Below, in pieces: positions 33,424-46,400 of a stretch of 64,000 bases of DNA (the first letter of the stretch is position 1; each line of letters starts with the position of its first letter). Below the pieces are notes generated by a model. That model was not told where the DNA came from, did not search any database, and was given only the letters and a program-made list of their open reading frames with translations. Both the position numbers and the translations under genes were made by a program. Source of the DNA: Prinsepia uniflora (lineage: Eukaryota > Streptophyta > Magnoliopsida > Rosales > Rosaceae); contig CM064863.1 of the NCBI GenBank assembly GCA_032719365.1, positions 18,919,137-18,983,136 on the forward strand, read 5' to 3'.

Positions 33424-34091
33424 GATGTTTGACGCATATTAATGGTTGATGCATTTATAATATTGGAAGATATATGCAAGTATTTGAGATGATGAAGGTA
33501 GGATTTCGTGATTGCTTTGTTATGAGCTAAATGTTAGAGTATTGGTAAAGTTTGTATTTGAAGGAAATCTATTTTTAGGAGTAGTTTAAATAATGTGATT
33601 GTTAATTTGAAATTACTTATGTAAAAGTGTCGGTTTTGTCTATGAAACTACTCTATGGTTTGTAAGTTATAATTAGAATGAGCATTTGCATTTTAATTTT
33701 TCGTTTGGTTAATAATGTAGATTAGATTACACTTTGTTCAAAACCCCCCAACCCCCCATTTTATTCTTTATTATTTTATTATTTTATTCTTTAATTCATT
33801 AATTCATTAATTATTTAATTCATTAATTCTTTAATTCTTTAATTCATTAATTCCTTAATTATTTAATTCATTAATTCTTTAATTATTTAATTCTTTAATT
33901 TATTAATTCAACTATTCTTTCATTAATTAATTTATTCATTATTTTTTCTCACTAAAAAATTATTAATGTTCCTTAATTTCTCCGGTTAAGAACGATTTCT
34001 ATTTACCAATACTATAACTACACAAAAAGGGTTTAAATTGTATAATACTCAAATTACGTGTTTAATTTAATGCGTAGTTTGAGCGTTATCA
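33424..34091 (+). mobile_element. Athila-like 3' LTR, right portion
   Basis: Continues the LTR interrupted at 27264, matching 18670-19277. It ends GCGTTATCA. A TTTAATTC/ATTAATTC microsatellite (33780-33920) is longer than in the 5' LTR. Confidence 0.85.
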
Positions 34092-35249
34092 ATTATATGG
34101 GCGGGCCAGATTGCGCTTATCGAGCTCGGGCTTATCGGGTTTGAACACCCTAAGCCCAAATCGAGCCCGCTAACGCTCGGCCTGGCCTGGCCCACTACCC
34201 TTAGCAGGTCGGACCGGGCTTTTGTCCACCGGGCCTATCGGGGCCCCATAAGCCCATGTGCTTTGGGCTAAATGGTGATGGCTATGCATGGCAACATATG
34301 GCACGACAAGTGGTGACAAATGGTACTACACGTGACGACATGTGATACACGTGGCACCAAGTCAGTTGCCCTGTCTACTCACCTTCATCTTTTGTCTGGG
34401 TTGACCCGTGAGTCTGTAATCGAGTTTTGAGCTGGGTTTTGACCTCAATCCCAATTTCGCCAATTTCAGTCCAAATCTCAATTTTAGTCCAAATCTCAAT
34501 TTCAATCCATCAAATCTACTTCTAACCTACCCAGAAACACATTTATGAGTTCAATTCGTGCAATCCTTACCTCAGTCTGTGCTCATTCCTCGTCGATTCT
34601 CTTCATTTTTTGTTGGTTCAACTCATGAAGGTTCCAAGATGGTGTTTCTGACCTTAATTGAGTGATTAAAGTCCAATAATGAAATTCGAATTTCAAAGGT
34701 CTCAAGTTTTCATCTTCTCTGGGTTTTTCGAGTTTAAGTCCTCTCTTCTTGCTTTAACTCCCTTTTTACTTCCTTTTCTTTTCTTTTCTTCTTCCTTTTC
34801 TCTTCCATCTTTGTCTCTCACAATTCCCAAGTGAAGGATCAAAGCTAATTGGGTTTTGAGTTTTTGGTTTCGAACATACACACACAAACACAACAAGGTG
34901 GTAAGAGGGACACCAATCTGCACTGGATGGTGACATATGTCACCATCCTACAAGGGTGACTCAACCATTCCCAAAAGACAAATGACCATAATGCCCTTAA
35001 TTTCCAAATTACCAAAATACCCCAAGTCATTTCCAGGTCCATAATGAACTCATCCGATCTCCAATTTCAACATGTCGTTTGTCTACAAAATCAGGACCTC
35101 GAGACATACACAACGGTCCTAAAAAAATAAGCAAAAATACATTGTAGTAAAAAAGTCAACTCTAACTACTACTAATAACACAAGGCCAAAAACGTCAATT
35201 TACAATCCAAATTCGAATATTACATTTCTCGAATTTTCGGGCCATTACA
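34092..35249 (-). mobile_element. LTR copy C, right portion (with hAT end)
   Basis: Continues 16798-17102 after the Athila-like insertion. 34097-34284 is the right end of the hAT element (GGTGATGGCTA, then TGCATGGC). The remainder matches 8970-9984 of copy A closely, ending CGGGCCATTACA. A reversed purine tract and pol C-terminus follow, so this is the 3' LTR of a second minus-strand Tekay-like copy. Confidence 0.8.
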
Positions 35250-35370
35250 TTCTAGCCCCTAAAAGTATTTTGTCCCCAAATTCTAGTAAACAAATGTGGA
35301 TACAACAAATGTGCATACTATGCTCGCATTAGTGCCGTAGGCTCCCATGTAGCTCCTTCACAATGTAATT
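35250..35370 (-). pseudogene. Tekay-like pol C-terminus, copy C, part 1
   Basis: A reversed internal tip. On minus, just before 35370, it reads like the chromodomain tail (NYI, then a WEP-like segment, 'gaagctacatgggagccta'). It is broken by the solo LTR at 35371, whose target duplication TAATT is 35366-35370, and continues at 37974. Confidence 0.7.
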
Positions 35371-37968
35371 TGTAACGACCCGTCCTAAATTTCGGGGTTA
35401 GATTAGTGATTAATCGTGGATTAGCGGACGGTGTAAAATGACGATTTTGCCCTTGGAAATTGGGCAAAAAGTTGACTTTTGACCCGGATGGTCAAATGGA
35501 CTTTACCAATGATCGTGACATAGATTGGGATGTCACGAGTTCATAGACAGGAGGCACGTCGAAATCAGAGGTTCAACGGGAAAGTTATGGGTCTAAAATG
35601 GAAATTGGCACTTTTGCACAAAAATAGAGAAAACCAACACGTGGCAAGATTTGATTAGGGAAGGTTCTATAAGTACCCACCAAATGAGTGACAAGTGTCG
35701 CCCATCTGATAGACCCAGAGCCCAATTAAATTGGTCATTATCCTCTTTGATCGATCATTTCTTCATTTCTCCCAAAAACCCGCGAACCCTCTCTACCTCG
35801 TGCAAACCCATTCCATATAGCCCCTTCAATCCTCATTATTTGTGCTTGGTGTGTGAATGAAAAAGAGAGAGTGAGGTGAGACGATAACGATGGTAGCAAC
35901 GGGCTGAACAGTTGTGGACGGTGGTGGAAGCTCGAAGGTAAGCCGGGAGCCCTGTTTTAAATTCAAAAATGGAAGATTTAGTTTGGTTGATTGTTGACCC
36001 TTTCTATGGATTCGAGGATGCTCCCGAGATCGAGACAATTGGGATCGAAAGTGAGGCTAGAGGTGGCCGGGATCGTGAGAACTCGACAGAGAAATTATGG
36101 GTTATTATTCTTGTGATTGAAAGGTATAATTGTAGCTTGTTTTTCCTGTTTTGAAGTCATAAATCGATAGGAAACATTGGGATGAAGATATAGGACTTAA
36201 CGGGGATGAAAATGGGTTAGAAATGGTGAGAATAGATCTCGGCAGCTCAATTGGACTGGATTTACAAAGAACCGATCTTAACCGGTCGACGCAAGGTTGA
36301 AGATGAATAGTGCACCAGCACATGGGCTTCACACACAGCACCTTTGGGCAGTGCATCGGGGTGCATGGGGCAGTTCTGGGGGATGTGGTCAACATGCATT
36401 TTGATGTTTTCGAGGTAAAAATTATTTTGGGACTGATTTCGAATAGATCAGACACCGTTTTGGGGTAGTTCGGGATGTTTGAAGGTTTAACGTTTTTTTT
36501 AATATGTTTAAAAATTTCAAAAAATTAGGGGGATTTAATGTGAGGGTATTTGAAATAGTTAGTGACCTTCGGGTGTGATACGGACAGGTCCGGGAGTCCC
36601 GGTGATGGTGGATTATCTAGAAGGTCGTATGGCGCGCGTATTGGGGCAGCAGCTAGGAAGGTATGTGAATGAACTTTTGTTTTCTAAATATGATGCATGC
36701 ATATTTGTTTTATATGTTTTATATATATAATGGTTTCTATTATTGTGATTTTGGTATTTATGATTTACATATTTACACGTATTTCGAGATTTATGATTTT
36801 ATACCGTGGTTATACGTGCTTGTGGTTTCAGTGATAGTTTGATGAAAAGGATTTTGGATTTGAAAAGATGAACTCAAGCATGAGACCCATTTGGTTTGGA
36901 AACTATCGAACTTGGAATCCATTTGATTTAATGAGAAATCGGGCTGAGACCCATTTGAGTCATATGATCGGGCCGAGGGCCTAGTTGGTTTACGAAATCG
37001 GGCATGCGGCCCAATTGTGTTTTATAAATGTGACTTCGGGTCGGGGAACCATTTATGGATATTGGATTTATGGATTTATGATGATTTTATGGAAAGTCCG
37101 AGCATGGCCTCTTTGAGATGTTTTGAAACGGTTTTATAAAGATGTTTCCCATGTACAATCCTTAGATGAGGATATGTGGATAGTCTCCTCTAGATGTCTA
37201 GGACACTGGGGAAGTCATAGCGCATTGCCTGCGAGGGGTCATTGCAAGACCGGACCGTAGAGTGACTTAGGAGCAGGATTGCTATGATTAGACATCTAGA
37301 ATGTCAGAGATATGGACCTGGAGAGACCCCGGGCAGCACGCGTTGCTTAGCCATGATATGATGTGACGTCTAGGATGTCAAGTGTCTGGGACGCTAGGCA
37401 TCTGGGATGTCGAGGATGGGTATTTGGTAAACATGATAGATTGGATTTATGAAATAATATTCCTATGTTTGTGGATTTGGGCAATGGCCCGCATGATTTG
37501 GATTTACGATTTTTGGGCTAAGTTCCCACGTGATTTGGATTTATGGTTTTGTATGGTTTTGTATGGTTTTGGGCTAAAGCTCTAATGATTTGAAGAAGGA
37601 AATGCTTTTGGTTTTAAAAACGGTTTTTATCTTAAAAATGAAATAGTTTTTGAATCCATGCATAGTTTTACGTGAAGGGCATAAATGTATTTTTATAAAT
37701 GTGTTTTATGAACTTATTTATTTTCATCCACTCACAGATTTTGATGATTTTTAATGCCCTTCATGTTGTTGATAGCGGATGCGGGCTGTAGCAGGGACCG
37801 ATACCTCACATTCTTCGGCTGATCCTAGTGCACTCTGGAGGCCCATTGGGCTCAGAATTTCGGATTATCCCTTGTCTGGCCTGCTTGTTACCTTGAGTGG
37901 CACGTGTGTTTGACGGGAGCATGGGACATCCCGTGTTAATTGTGGGGGGATTGGGATGGGTCGTGTCA
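35371..37968 (+). mobile_element. Solo Tekay-like LTR, + orientation (TSD TAATT)
   Basis: TGTAACGACCCGTCC at the start, GGGATGGGTCGTGTCA at the end, TAATT at 35366-35370 and 37969-37973; 2,598 bp. It belongs with the LTR at 12018-14767 (reverse). It has repeated 'gggc.gag.cccattt' phrases at 36890-37050 and dyads such as GACATC-TAG-AATGTC and GACGTC-TAG-GATGTC at 37190-37400. Inserted in pol of copy C. Frames within it have no coding support. Confidence 0.9.
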
Positions 37969-37973
37969 TAATT

Positions 37974-38066
37974 CCTCCAGAACACTTTCACAAGGGGAAA
38001 TGTTTTCCGTCGTAGTACCATGTCCTTCCGGTCCAAAATTTTTACATGTTGTTCCTCAAAGCTTAA
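37974..38066 (-). pseudogene. Tekay-like pol C-terminus, copy C, part 2
   Basis: Minus strand gives MVLRRKTFPLVKVFWRN, equal to the same part of copy A (KVLRRKTFPLVKVLWRN). It stops at 38066, where an unrelated LTR tail begins; the rest of this copy's pol is missing. Confidence 0.8.
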
Positions 38067-40655
38067 GAAATTTATTTATTTTTCTTGATATTCCGTGTCT
38101 GTACAACCTACCCCCTAAAAGAAATTTCTTCCTCGAAATTCCAAACCATTATTGAGGTAGAATCGAGAACTATCTTATATACCGGGTTTAGTATTATCAC
38201 GACTCATTATAGCCACAAATTTCTCAGCAAGGAATAACTTTTGGGAATAACGAAGTTTCTTAAAAGTTAATCAATAAAAGCCTTTCCATGACACAAGAAA
38301 TTTCTCAGATTGTCACGTGCAAGTAATTTAAATCCTCAGAATATAAAAAAAATCAACTAATAAAAGAATATCAATCAACATAAGAATTACCTTGTGACAA
38401 CCTTCTCTCAAAGTTCGAAAATCAATTAGCATAAGACAACTGACCCCGAGAACTGCACAAGTCAGCAGCTAAATTGTTTCCATACGATTATCATATCAAC
38501 AAAAAATATCATCCACTAACCCATACAAGACTCATCCTCGGGTGTCTCAATGTATCACTACTCGCAGGAACAAAACTCAGCAGTGCTGGGTCATGCCCTA
38601 AAACCGCACTCATCACCTTTGGACATGTCTCACATCTTAGTACCTCTTTTAGGTTTTAGCCTCTGCCATCTGAACAAAGCTAATCACTAACTCAAGCCTA
38701 AGTTATAACGAACACCACCACAAGACATGAACTTGCACCTCAACCTTATCCGTGAAGGTCTCAATAATTTACTCATCACCCAAGGTGAACATAACCAAAA
38801 ATCACTCATGTTTCGAGTCTTGTAATCACAAACCGTAGTACTTGGAACCATGTCATCGATAATAATTACCTCAACCAAATTAGCCCCAACATTTCCAAAT
38901 CTGTAAGCATCAGGTTAACACAACTTACCTCTGTCTAGTCAAATCTTACTATCCGGCTACTCATCTTAGTAGTCAATTTCCATAAGAAATATTGGGGCTA
39001 TAGCACTCTCAACCCAAATCACATGTAAATACTTATCAATATTTAATAATATCACTTATTAGGTAATCACATCAGTCATATAGCCAGGCTAAACCAACTC
39101 TCAATATCAGTACCGATCGCACTGCATACTTGCACCATGTACTAGCTAGTATCTCGAACATCAACTATCTAGGGACATCGCATTTGGGCTAAAACACTTG
39201 AGCCTCATAATTGAACAACCCTTGATTTACATCCCAAATCAAGAAATTACCATTCAAACCAGATTACTTAGATACCATGTACATAAGGTGTCGTATTCTC
39301 ACAAGACCTTTAACTTAACACCACAAGAACATAGCAAAAAACTCAAGTTTGTAACCGCAACTTGAGTTCCTCTGGAACTCCCATTCATCACTTAAGGTTG
39401 TACTTAACGTTTCACCTTTCAATTTCTTTCTTGCTACGATTCTTGATCTCACATTCCATTCACTATTTTGTCAACACAAGTCCTTTATAAAATGATAAAG
39501 TGCCTATGTCCTTGATCCCCAAACTCCTAACCAACACTCGGAATGAAAGACATGCAATTTCTTCAACTTCCCTTCACTGTTTATCCTTCCATACTCCATA
39601 TCTACTGTATAACACGTCCGTCATATTTTCTTGGATCTAAATAGTCCTTTTATCTAGGTGTCCATCTGAGGTGAATATCGATTATAATCTGGAAAACCTT
39701 CCTGAAACACTTGTCAGAATCTGGATTATTCATTTCCCACAATCTCCTAGTCTCATAAATCAACTGTTTACCTAGTATTACGTAGCATAATTACAATCAT
39801 CTAATCCTTATCATAGCTTCCTTAGAAGCTAGATATACAATTTTTATTGTTGCGCAACATGACAATTACTCAGTACATGGGAATCTAAACACCCATCAAA
39901 ATACTACTGGGCTTCTACCACTTAACTATTGCCTACGGGTATTTAAAAAATTCTTATTAACTCTGTCATCTTACGTTATCTTACGTTTAGGCCTTTTTTA
40001 TATTATCTAGGTGGAGAAATACTTTAACCCCTAGGGGCCGTGAAATCTTACACATTATCTAAAGAATTACACCTTCAAACCTTCAACCACGATTACTCAT
40101 TTCAAGTCGTAGGTGAACTAATTGAGCCCCATGATCACGTAACAATCATTTTATCCAAACCTTCACAATGTTATATACAAATAAGACACAATGAAACATA
40201 ACCATTAGATGATTAAATCTCAACCCACAAGGCGTTGACCATGAGGCCATAACGACCACTGCATACTATTAAGCAATTCCGACGATTCCTGATAACACAG
40301 ACTCTAAGCATCTACCTCATGGTCCTCCCCTACCTTCCACACATTCAAGTCACACGTAACAATATACTTTGGTATTATAGTATAATATGATTCTCTTGTA
40401 ACCCCGTATCCAACCCATGAACCACTTAATTTACGAGGATACACTTTCTTCAATTTACTCCAGATCCAAAACTCCCATTTTCATCTTCCATATTCACAGA
40501 TCAACCAACTACAACACATAGTCAACTTTTTGGTAGTGTACAACTAACCTCAAGAGTCATAATCTTTTGTTACTCCTAACGGATTTCCAGTTCCGTCATT
40601 ACTTCGGATCCATCTTGGTTCCATCAATTGGTAGTCCATACTCTTATGATTCCAT
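38067..40655 (-). mobile_element. LTR tail and non-coding internal region of an older minus-strand element
   Basis: 38067-38104 is the last 38 bp of an LTR (TTTTTCTTGATATT...CTGTACA), followed by a reversed polypurine tract (ACCTACCCCCTAAAAG) and 'aaatttcttcctcgaaatt'. It resembles the end of the solo LTR at 15600-15642. The remaining 2.5 kb is AT-rich with no gag-pol similarity or long frame. It abuts the intact Tekay-type element at 40656 and, before that insertion, ran straight into 50831. I see nothing else in it. Confidence 0.55.
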
Positions 40656-43384
40656 TGACAGGACCCGCCCCGATCCCCCTGGGACCACCCGGGACTTGCC
40701 CTGCTCCCGTCTGACACCCGACATTAAAATACCAAAAATACCCTTATTGAAGATAAAATGCATAAAGAAAATCCATAGTTAAGTCATACATAGCACACCA
40801 CACAAATACTCAAATACAAATAGTGTCAGACAAGGGATGGTTCCCGAATACAGTTTATTGAGCACGACTCTAGACACACTACGTGCCAACCTACCCAGCA
40901 GTAGGGTTCAGGTACGCAACGTAAACCTATGCCTCTTCCTCCTCGGGATCCTCCTCCTCCTCCTCGGGATCCTCCTCCTCGATAGCACTACCTGGAGGGG
41001 TAGTAAAACAACAAAGGTGAGTGGGCCGAAACTCAAAGTTTACAAAGTAGTTTACCATTTCGAAAACATATAGCTTTTCCCCTCCGTTTTCCGAAAAGAC
41101 ATGCATAGTATCAAAACCACAAAACCATATAGTCATAAGCAGAATAATATCAACATAATATAATCTTAGTCACTGCACTATACATCCCAACCCTGACATC
41201 CCAGATGCCTGACGTCCCAGACGCCCGATAAGGTCACAGTCTCAAGGCTACGCGTGCCACCCGAGGTCTCAATCCCGAGTCCAAATCCCGAACCTAGTCC
41301 GAGCATGGCATTCTAGATGCCTGACGTCCCAGACGTCCAATAGTAGCAATCCTGCTCCTGAGTCACTCTACGGTCCGGTCCCTCCGTAGAATGACTCCTC
41401 ACAGGCAATGCGCCGTGACCACTCCGGTGTACCTACATCCAGAGGAGATAGAATCCTAGGGTAGATCCATACAGTGCAGTACCACAGATAATATCGAGAT
41501 CCATTATATATATATATATGACTCCAAACCATTCATAAACAACCAGACGGGTCTCATGCCCAAACATCGTAATACGTGCCATAAATCATACACAAGATAA
41601 ACAGATACTTTTACTCAAATCACATATAGATATAGTAGAAAGTAAAACAGTTATGCATGCCGAAGTTTAGTGAAATCAAAGGCCCACTCACAGTACAATC
41701 CCGCTGCAATCCCGAGCGTAAAGCCCCGTCCAAGGGTTAAAGTACAATTCCTGTCATGCCCAAAACATACGTAAAGGTCACTTTAAGTCCCTACTAAACA
41801 ACTACGAAACCCTAGACTGAAACCGGCCCGGGAAAGCCGTCCGAACTCGCTTCCCAAGGCGTCAAACCCTAATTTGACCAACTTAACGATCTCCGATCGA
41901 CAAGAAACCACCGCCATTGGATCCGTATCGTCGAAACCTTGAAAATGGCACTGGTCCCACACAAAAAACTGTTCACACGCGCCCCCCACGCGCCGGTCAA
42001 CCCTCTGGTCAACAATGCTACAGTGATGCTGACGTCAGCATGATGACGTCATCAGCTACAGTAACCGGGTCTGCGAATCGGGTCACCGCAGACCCACGGT
42101 TTGACCCGATCACAGATCGTGATTCCGACCACCAAAATCGATGGGATTTGTTTCTATGAACTCGTCTGAACATGTTCTATGGCTCTGTGTAATCAAAACA
42201 GATTTTTAAGTTCGAGAAATCACCTGAAAAACGACGGGGAACTGGCTGCCGGTTCTGGTTCGTCTTCTCCGGCGAGCCGTCACACTTCCAGCCACAAACT
42301 CTGGTCCAAAACGCTCGTCTAGTCCCTTAGGTTAAGTCTCAAAAACAACCAAACAAATTTAACGTTAAAAACGGACGGTTCGAGGCAGGGAAGGAAAATC
42401 GGCCTTCTCGGGTTTGCAGGCTTACCGCCGCCGTGTCGCCGCCGTGGGCTGCCCAGTCTAGTCCTACGCCGTCCAGAGGTCACAATGGTCCTAACCCTAG
42501 GTTGGTTCGAGCCCAGAAGTCACGGTTTGGATGGTTGGATGGTTTTGGGCTGCACGGGTTCCTCTTGGGTTTGTGGGTTTTCCGGGTTGCTCCGCCGTCC
42601 GTGGTGGTGGTGATGGCCGTCTGGAGGTGGCTGAGGGGTAGGCTGGTGTGTGGGTTGAGGCTGAGGGATGGTGTGATCGCTGGTGTGTTTGTGCATAGAA
42701 TGAGAGGTTGCACGGTTTGAAGGAATGGAAATGAGAGAATGAATTCTCTCATGGTTTTTAAAACAAAGTGATCAGATGGAATGGAGGGCTGAGATTCAAC
42801 CTGAGTTAAGAGTGAAGGGTGAGGATTTAAGGAAATTAAACTAATTAATTAATCACATGGCAGACCAAGATCCAGATTGTTGGGGATGATGTGGATGAGG
42901 TAGATGAGTGACATGTGTCACTCATCAAGGGTCCAGATTGATTGGGTTAAAGTGAATCAGATTATAATATTTTATTATTATTTTAAGTTCCGAGTCTCGG
43001 TTAGTTCGGTTACGTTCTTGACCATAACTTTTTCGTCGTAAGTCCGATTTCAGCGTGCCGCCTGGCTACGGATTCGTATCGACGAGACCTACGTAACGGT
43101 CATTGGCCCTCGTCCGTTGGACTTCCCGGGTCAAAAGTCAACATTTGGCCCCCAAATGGCCAAATTACCAAAATGCCCCTCGACTTCCGAACGTCACAAC
43201 TTCTTCCTCGAACGACGGAATCGAACGTGCCACCTGCCTATGAACCCGTGACGTCCTAAACTACGTCACGGTCACGTGTCAAAGTCCTAAATACTTCCCG
43301 AGGTAAAAGTCAACTTTCCCCCCCCCAGGGGCATAACGGTCATTTTACAATAAAATAATAATTACGAAAGTTCGGGTCGTTACA
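40656..43384 (-). mobile_element. 3' LTR of the intact Tekay-type element
   Basis: 2,729 bp. It contains a GAGGAGGATCC-type microsatellite (40937-40982, reversed), four GAC(A/G)TC-type dyads at 41196-41338, and only two TGACGTCA sites (42030-42037, 42044-42051). It is shorter than the 5' LTR mainly because the sequence between direct repeats at this TGACGTCA site has been lost. Confidence 0.95.
41196..41338 (-). repeat. Dyad array GACRTC-CCA-GAYGYC in the 3' LTR
   Basis: Four 15-mers: GACATCCCAGATGCC, GACGTCCCAGACGCC, GGCATTCTAGATGCC and GACGTCCCAGACGTC. The half-sites are mostly complementary and in several cases changes occur in both halves. The same array is in the 5' LTR (about 48497-48640), and related ones are in the LTRs at 12018 and 35371. 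Confidence 0.75.
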
Positions 43385-43397
43385 ATCTACCCACCTT
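43385..43397 (-). other. Polypurine tract of the intact element
   Basis: Minus strand AAGGTGGGTAGAT directly before the 3' LTR start TGTAACG; it primes plus-strand DNA synthesis in this class of element. Confidence 0.9.
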
Positions 43398-43419
43398 ACA
43401 AAAATTTCGTCCTCGAAAT

Positions 43420-46400
43420 TTACTCGAATAAAAATGGGTACTGCTCCCTCATCAAGTCTTCGGGTTCCCACGTCGCCTCCTCGACGTCATGGTTCCTCCA
43501 TAGCACTTTCACCAACCGAATCGTCTTGTTTCTCAGAACCTTGTTCTTCTGATCCAGAATCTGCACTGGTTTCTCCTCAAAGCTCAGATCAGTCATCAGT
43601 TCTACTGGTTGTTCCGGCAAGGCATGTGAATCGTCCCGTAGGTATTTCCGTAACATGGACACATGGAAAACATCGTGCACTCTGGCAAGTTCTGGAGGTA
43701 ATGCCAACCGGTATGCCACTAGTCCAATCCTCTCAATGATCTCGAACGGTCCAAAGTAAGGTGGACTCAACTTCTCGCGTCGGCCAAAACGGATAATTCC
43801 TTTCCATGGAGATAACTTAAGGAACACAAAATCTCCAACCTCGAATTCCAAGTCTCGAATTCGTCGATCCGCATAGCTCTTTTGGCGATCTTGTGCTGCC
43901 TTCAATCTTTCCTTGATGATTCGAACTGTTTCCTGGGTCATGTCCATCAAATCTGGTCCTAAAGCTGCTCGCTCTCCTACCTCCATCCAACAGATAGGTG
44001 TCCTGCACTGTCGGCCATACAGTGCCTCGTAGGGTGCCATCCCGATACTTGCCTGATAACTGTTGTTGTATGCGAACTCCATCAAAGGCAAATGAGTATC
44101 CCACGAATCCTGAAACTGCAGTACACAAGACCTCATCATGTCCTCCAGTGTCTGGATAGTCCTTTCTGACTGTCCATCGGTCTGTGGGTGGAACGCTGTA
44201 CTGAAATGTAAGTTTGTACCCAAGGCGTTCTGCAAACTTCGCCAGAACCTAGATGTGAAACGCGGATCTCGATCAGACACTATCGACTCCGGCGTACCAT
44301 GAAGTCGAATGATCTCCTTCACAAACAGCTGAGCCAGTCGGTTTGGCTTAAATGTCTCCTGTACTGGTAAGAAATGAGCTGACTTGGTCAATCGGTCGAC
44401 AATCACCCAAACTCCATCGCATCCCCTCTGAGTCCTAGGAAATTTGAAGACAAAGTCCATGGTAATGTGATCCCACTTCCACTCGGGAATTGGAAGCGGT
44501 TGCATTGCTCCATACGGTCTCTGCCGCTCAGCCTTGACCTGCTGACAGGTCAAACATCTGCTCACAAACACTGCAATATCCTTCTTCATTCCTGCCCACC
44601 AATAGTGGTCCCGGAGGGTACGGTACATCTTTGTACCTCCCGGATGCATGGCATAAGCCGAACTGTGGGCTTCCTCGAGAATTTCTGCCCGTAACTCTGC
44701 CACTGCAGGAACACACAAACGGCCCAGTTTCACCAGAGCTCCATCTGGTCGGATAGTAAAGTCCTGCCTCTCGTCTGCTTCGACCTCTATCCTGTAGATA
44801 CAAAGTGTCGGATCCTCCAATTGTGCCTCGATAATCCGATCGACTAGCACAGGTCGTACATGAAAACTGGCCAACAAAGCTCCCTGCTCATCCATCCCCA
44901 GCATAACTCCAGCTCTTCGGAGTTCCACAAGCAAAGGAAGGTACACCAGCCTCAGGTGTGCAATTGATCCTGCTGACTTCCTGCTGAGTGCGTCTGCCAC
45001 AACGTTCGCCTTCCCTGGATGATATTCAATCGTACAATCGTAATCCTTGATCAGTTCCAACCACCGTCGCTGCCTTACATTCAGCTCCTTCTGAGTGAAC
45101 AAATGCTTTAAACTCTGATGATCGGTGAAGATCCTGCAAGTCACCCCGTACAGATAATGTCGCCAGATCTTTAAAGCGTGAACCACCGCCGCCAACTCCA
45201 GATCATGCGTAGGGTAGTTCAGCTCATGTGTCTTTAGTTGTCTCGATGCATAAGCGATAACTCTGTCATTCTGCATCAGCACGCAACCCAAACCTTGCAA
45301 CGATGCATCACTGTAGACTTCGAACTCTCCACTGTTATCCGGCAAAGCAAGAACAGGTGCGGTAGTTAACCGACGTTTTAATTCCTGATAACTCTGCTCA
45401 CACCGTTCATCCCAAACAAACTTTACTCCCTTCCTGGTTAAACGAGTCAACGGTGCAGCAATACTAGAGAAGCCCTCAACAAATCTCCGGTAGTATCCTG
45501 CCAAACCAACGAAACTCCGTACCTCTGTCACGGTTGTCGATCTAGCCCAATTTGTCACCGCTTCGGTCTTCTGGGGATCCACACTAATCCCGTCTGCTGA
45601 CACTACATGTCCCAGAAAACCAATGCTGGTTAGCCAAAACTGACACTTACTCAGCTTGGCGTATAACTGGTTCTGCCTCAGCTTCCCTAACACCGAACGT
45701 AAGTGTTCCTCATGAGCTTGAGCACTCCTCGAGTACACAAGGATGTCATCAATGAACACGATCACAAACTTATCCAAATAAGATTGGAAGACCCTATTCA
45801 TTAGATCCATGAATGCTGCTGGAGCATTCGTCAAGCCGAAAGGCATCACAAGGAATTCATAATGCCCGTATCTGGTCCGAAACGCTGTCTTCGGGACATC
45901 TCCTTCAGCAATCTTCAACTGGTGATAACCAGATCGTAAATCAATCTTCGAGAAGTACTGTGCTCCCCGCAGTTGATCAAAGAGATCGTCAATCCTGGGT
46001 AAGGGGTACTGGTTCCTTACCGTGACCTTGTTGAGCTGTCGATAATCCACACACAAACGGAGGCTCCCCTCCTTCTTCTTCACAAATAATACCGGTGCTC
46101 CCCACGGTGATGTACTCGGTCGGATGAATCCCAAGTCCACCAACTCCTGCAATTGGATCTTCAGTTCCCGTAACTCCGCTGGTGCCATCCGATATGGTGC
46201 CTGCGATATAGGTCGTGTGCCGGGAAGTAGTTCAATCGTGAACTCAATCTCCCGATGTGGTGGTAAACCAGGCAAATCTTCCGGGAACACATCCGGAAAT
46301 TCTCGCACCACAGGTATATCATCGGCACCCAAAGTATCAGTCTTTGTCGTCACAACATGCGCCAGATAGCCCTGGCATCCCTTCTGTAGAAGCTTCGTAG

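Larger units (their letters stand above)
17103..34091 (+). mobile_element. Athila-like LTR retrotransposon, non-autonomous, with two nested insertions
   Basis: Bounded by TGATAAG at the left and TTATCA at the right, with target duplication ATTAT (17098-17102, 34092-34096). LTRs are 17103-19277 and 25744-27264 plus 33424-34091 (2,175 and 2,189 bp once the insertion is removed). Primer site TGGCGCCATTACCTGGG starts at 19283, and the polypurine tract AAGTGTGGGGGTA precedes the second LTR; both are typical of Athila-lineage Ty3/gypsy elements. The internal 6.5 kb (3.7 kb without the solo LTR) has no gag or pol. It must depend on other elements. Nested in it are a solo LTR (22376-25120) and a 6.15 kb element (27265-33418). 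Confidence 0.85.

Noticed and set aside
35371..37968. Host gene with several exons on the + strand
   Set aside because: Perfect TSD (TAATT), TG...CA ends and match to other LTRs show it is a solo LTR.
40927..41136. Acidic reading frame with EEEDPEEEE repeats (also at 48228-48437)
   Set aside because: It is a GAGGAGGATCC microsatellite inside both LTRs of the intact element; there is no start context or conservation outside the repeat.
42433..42752. 90- and 95-codon frames repeated at 49868-50187
   Set aside because: Their repetition reflects the LTR pair; frames are on opposite strands and have no domain.
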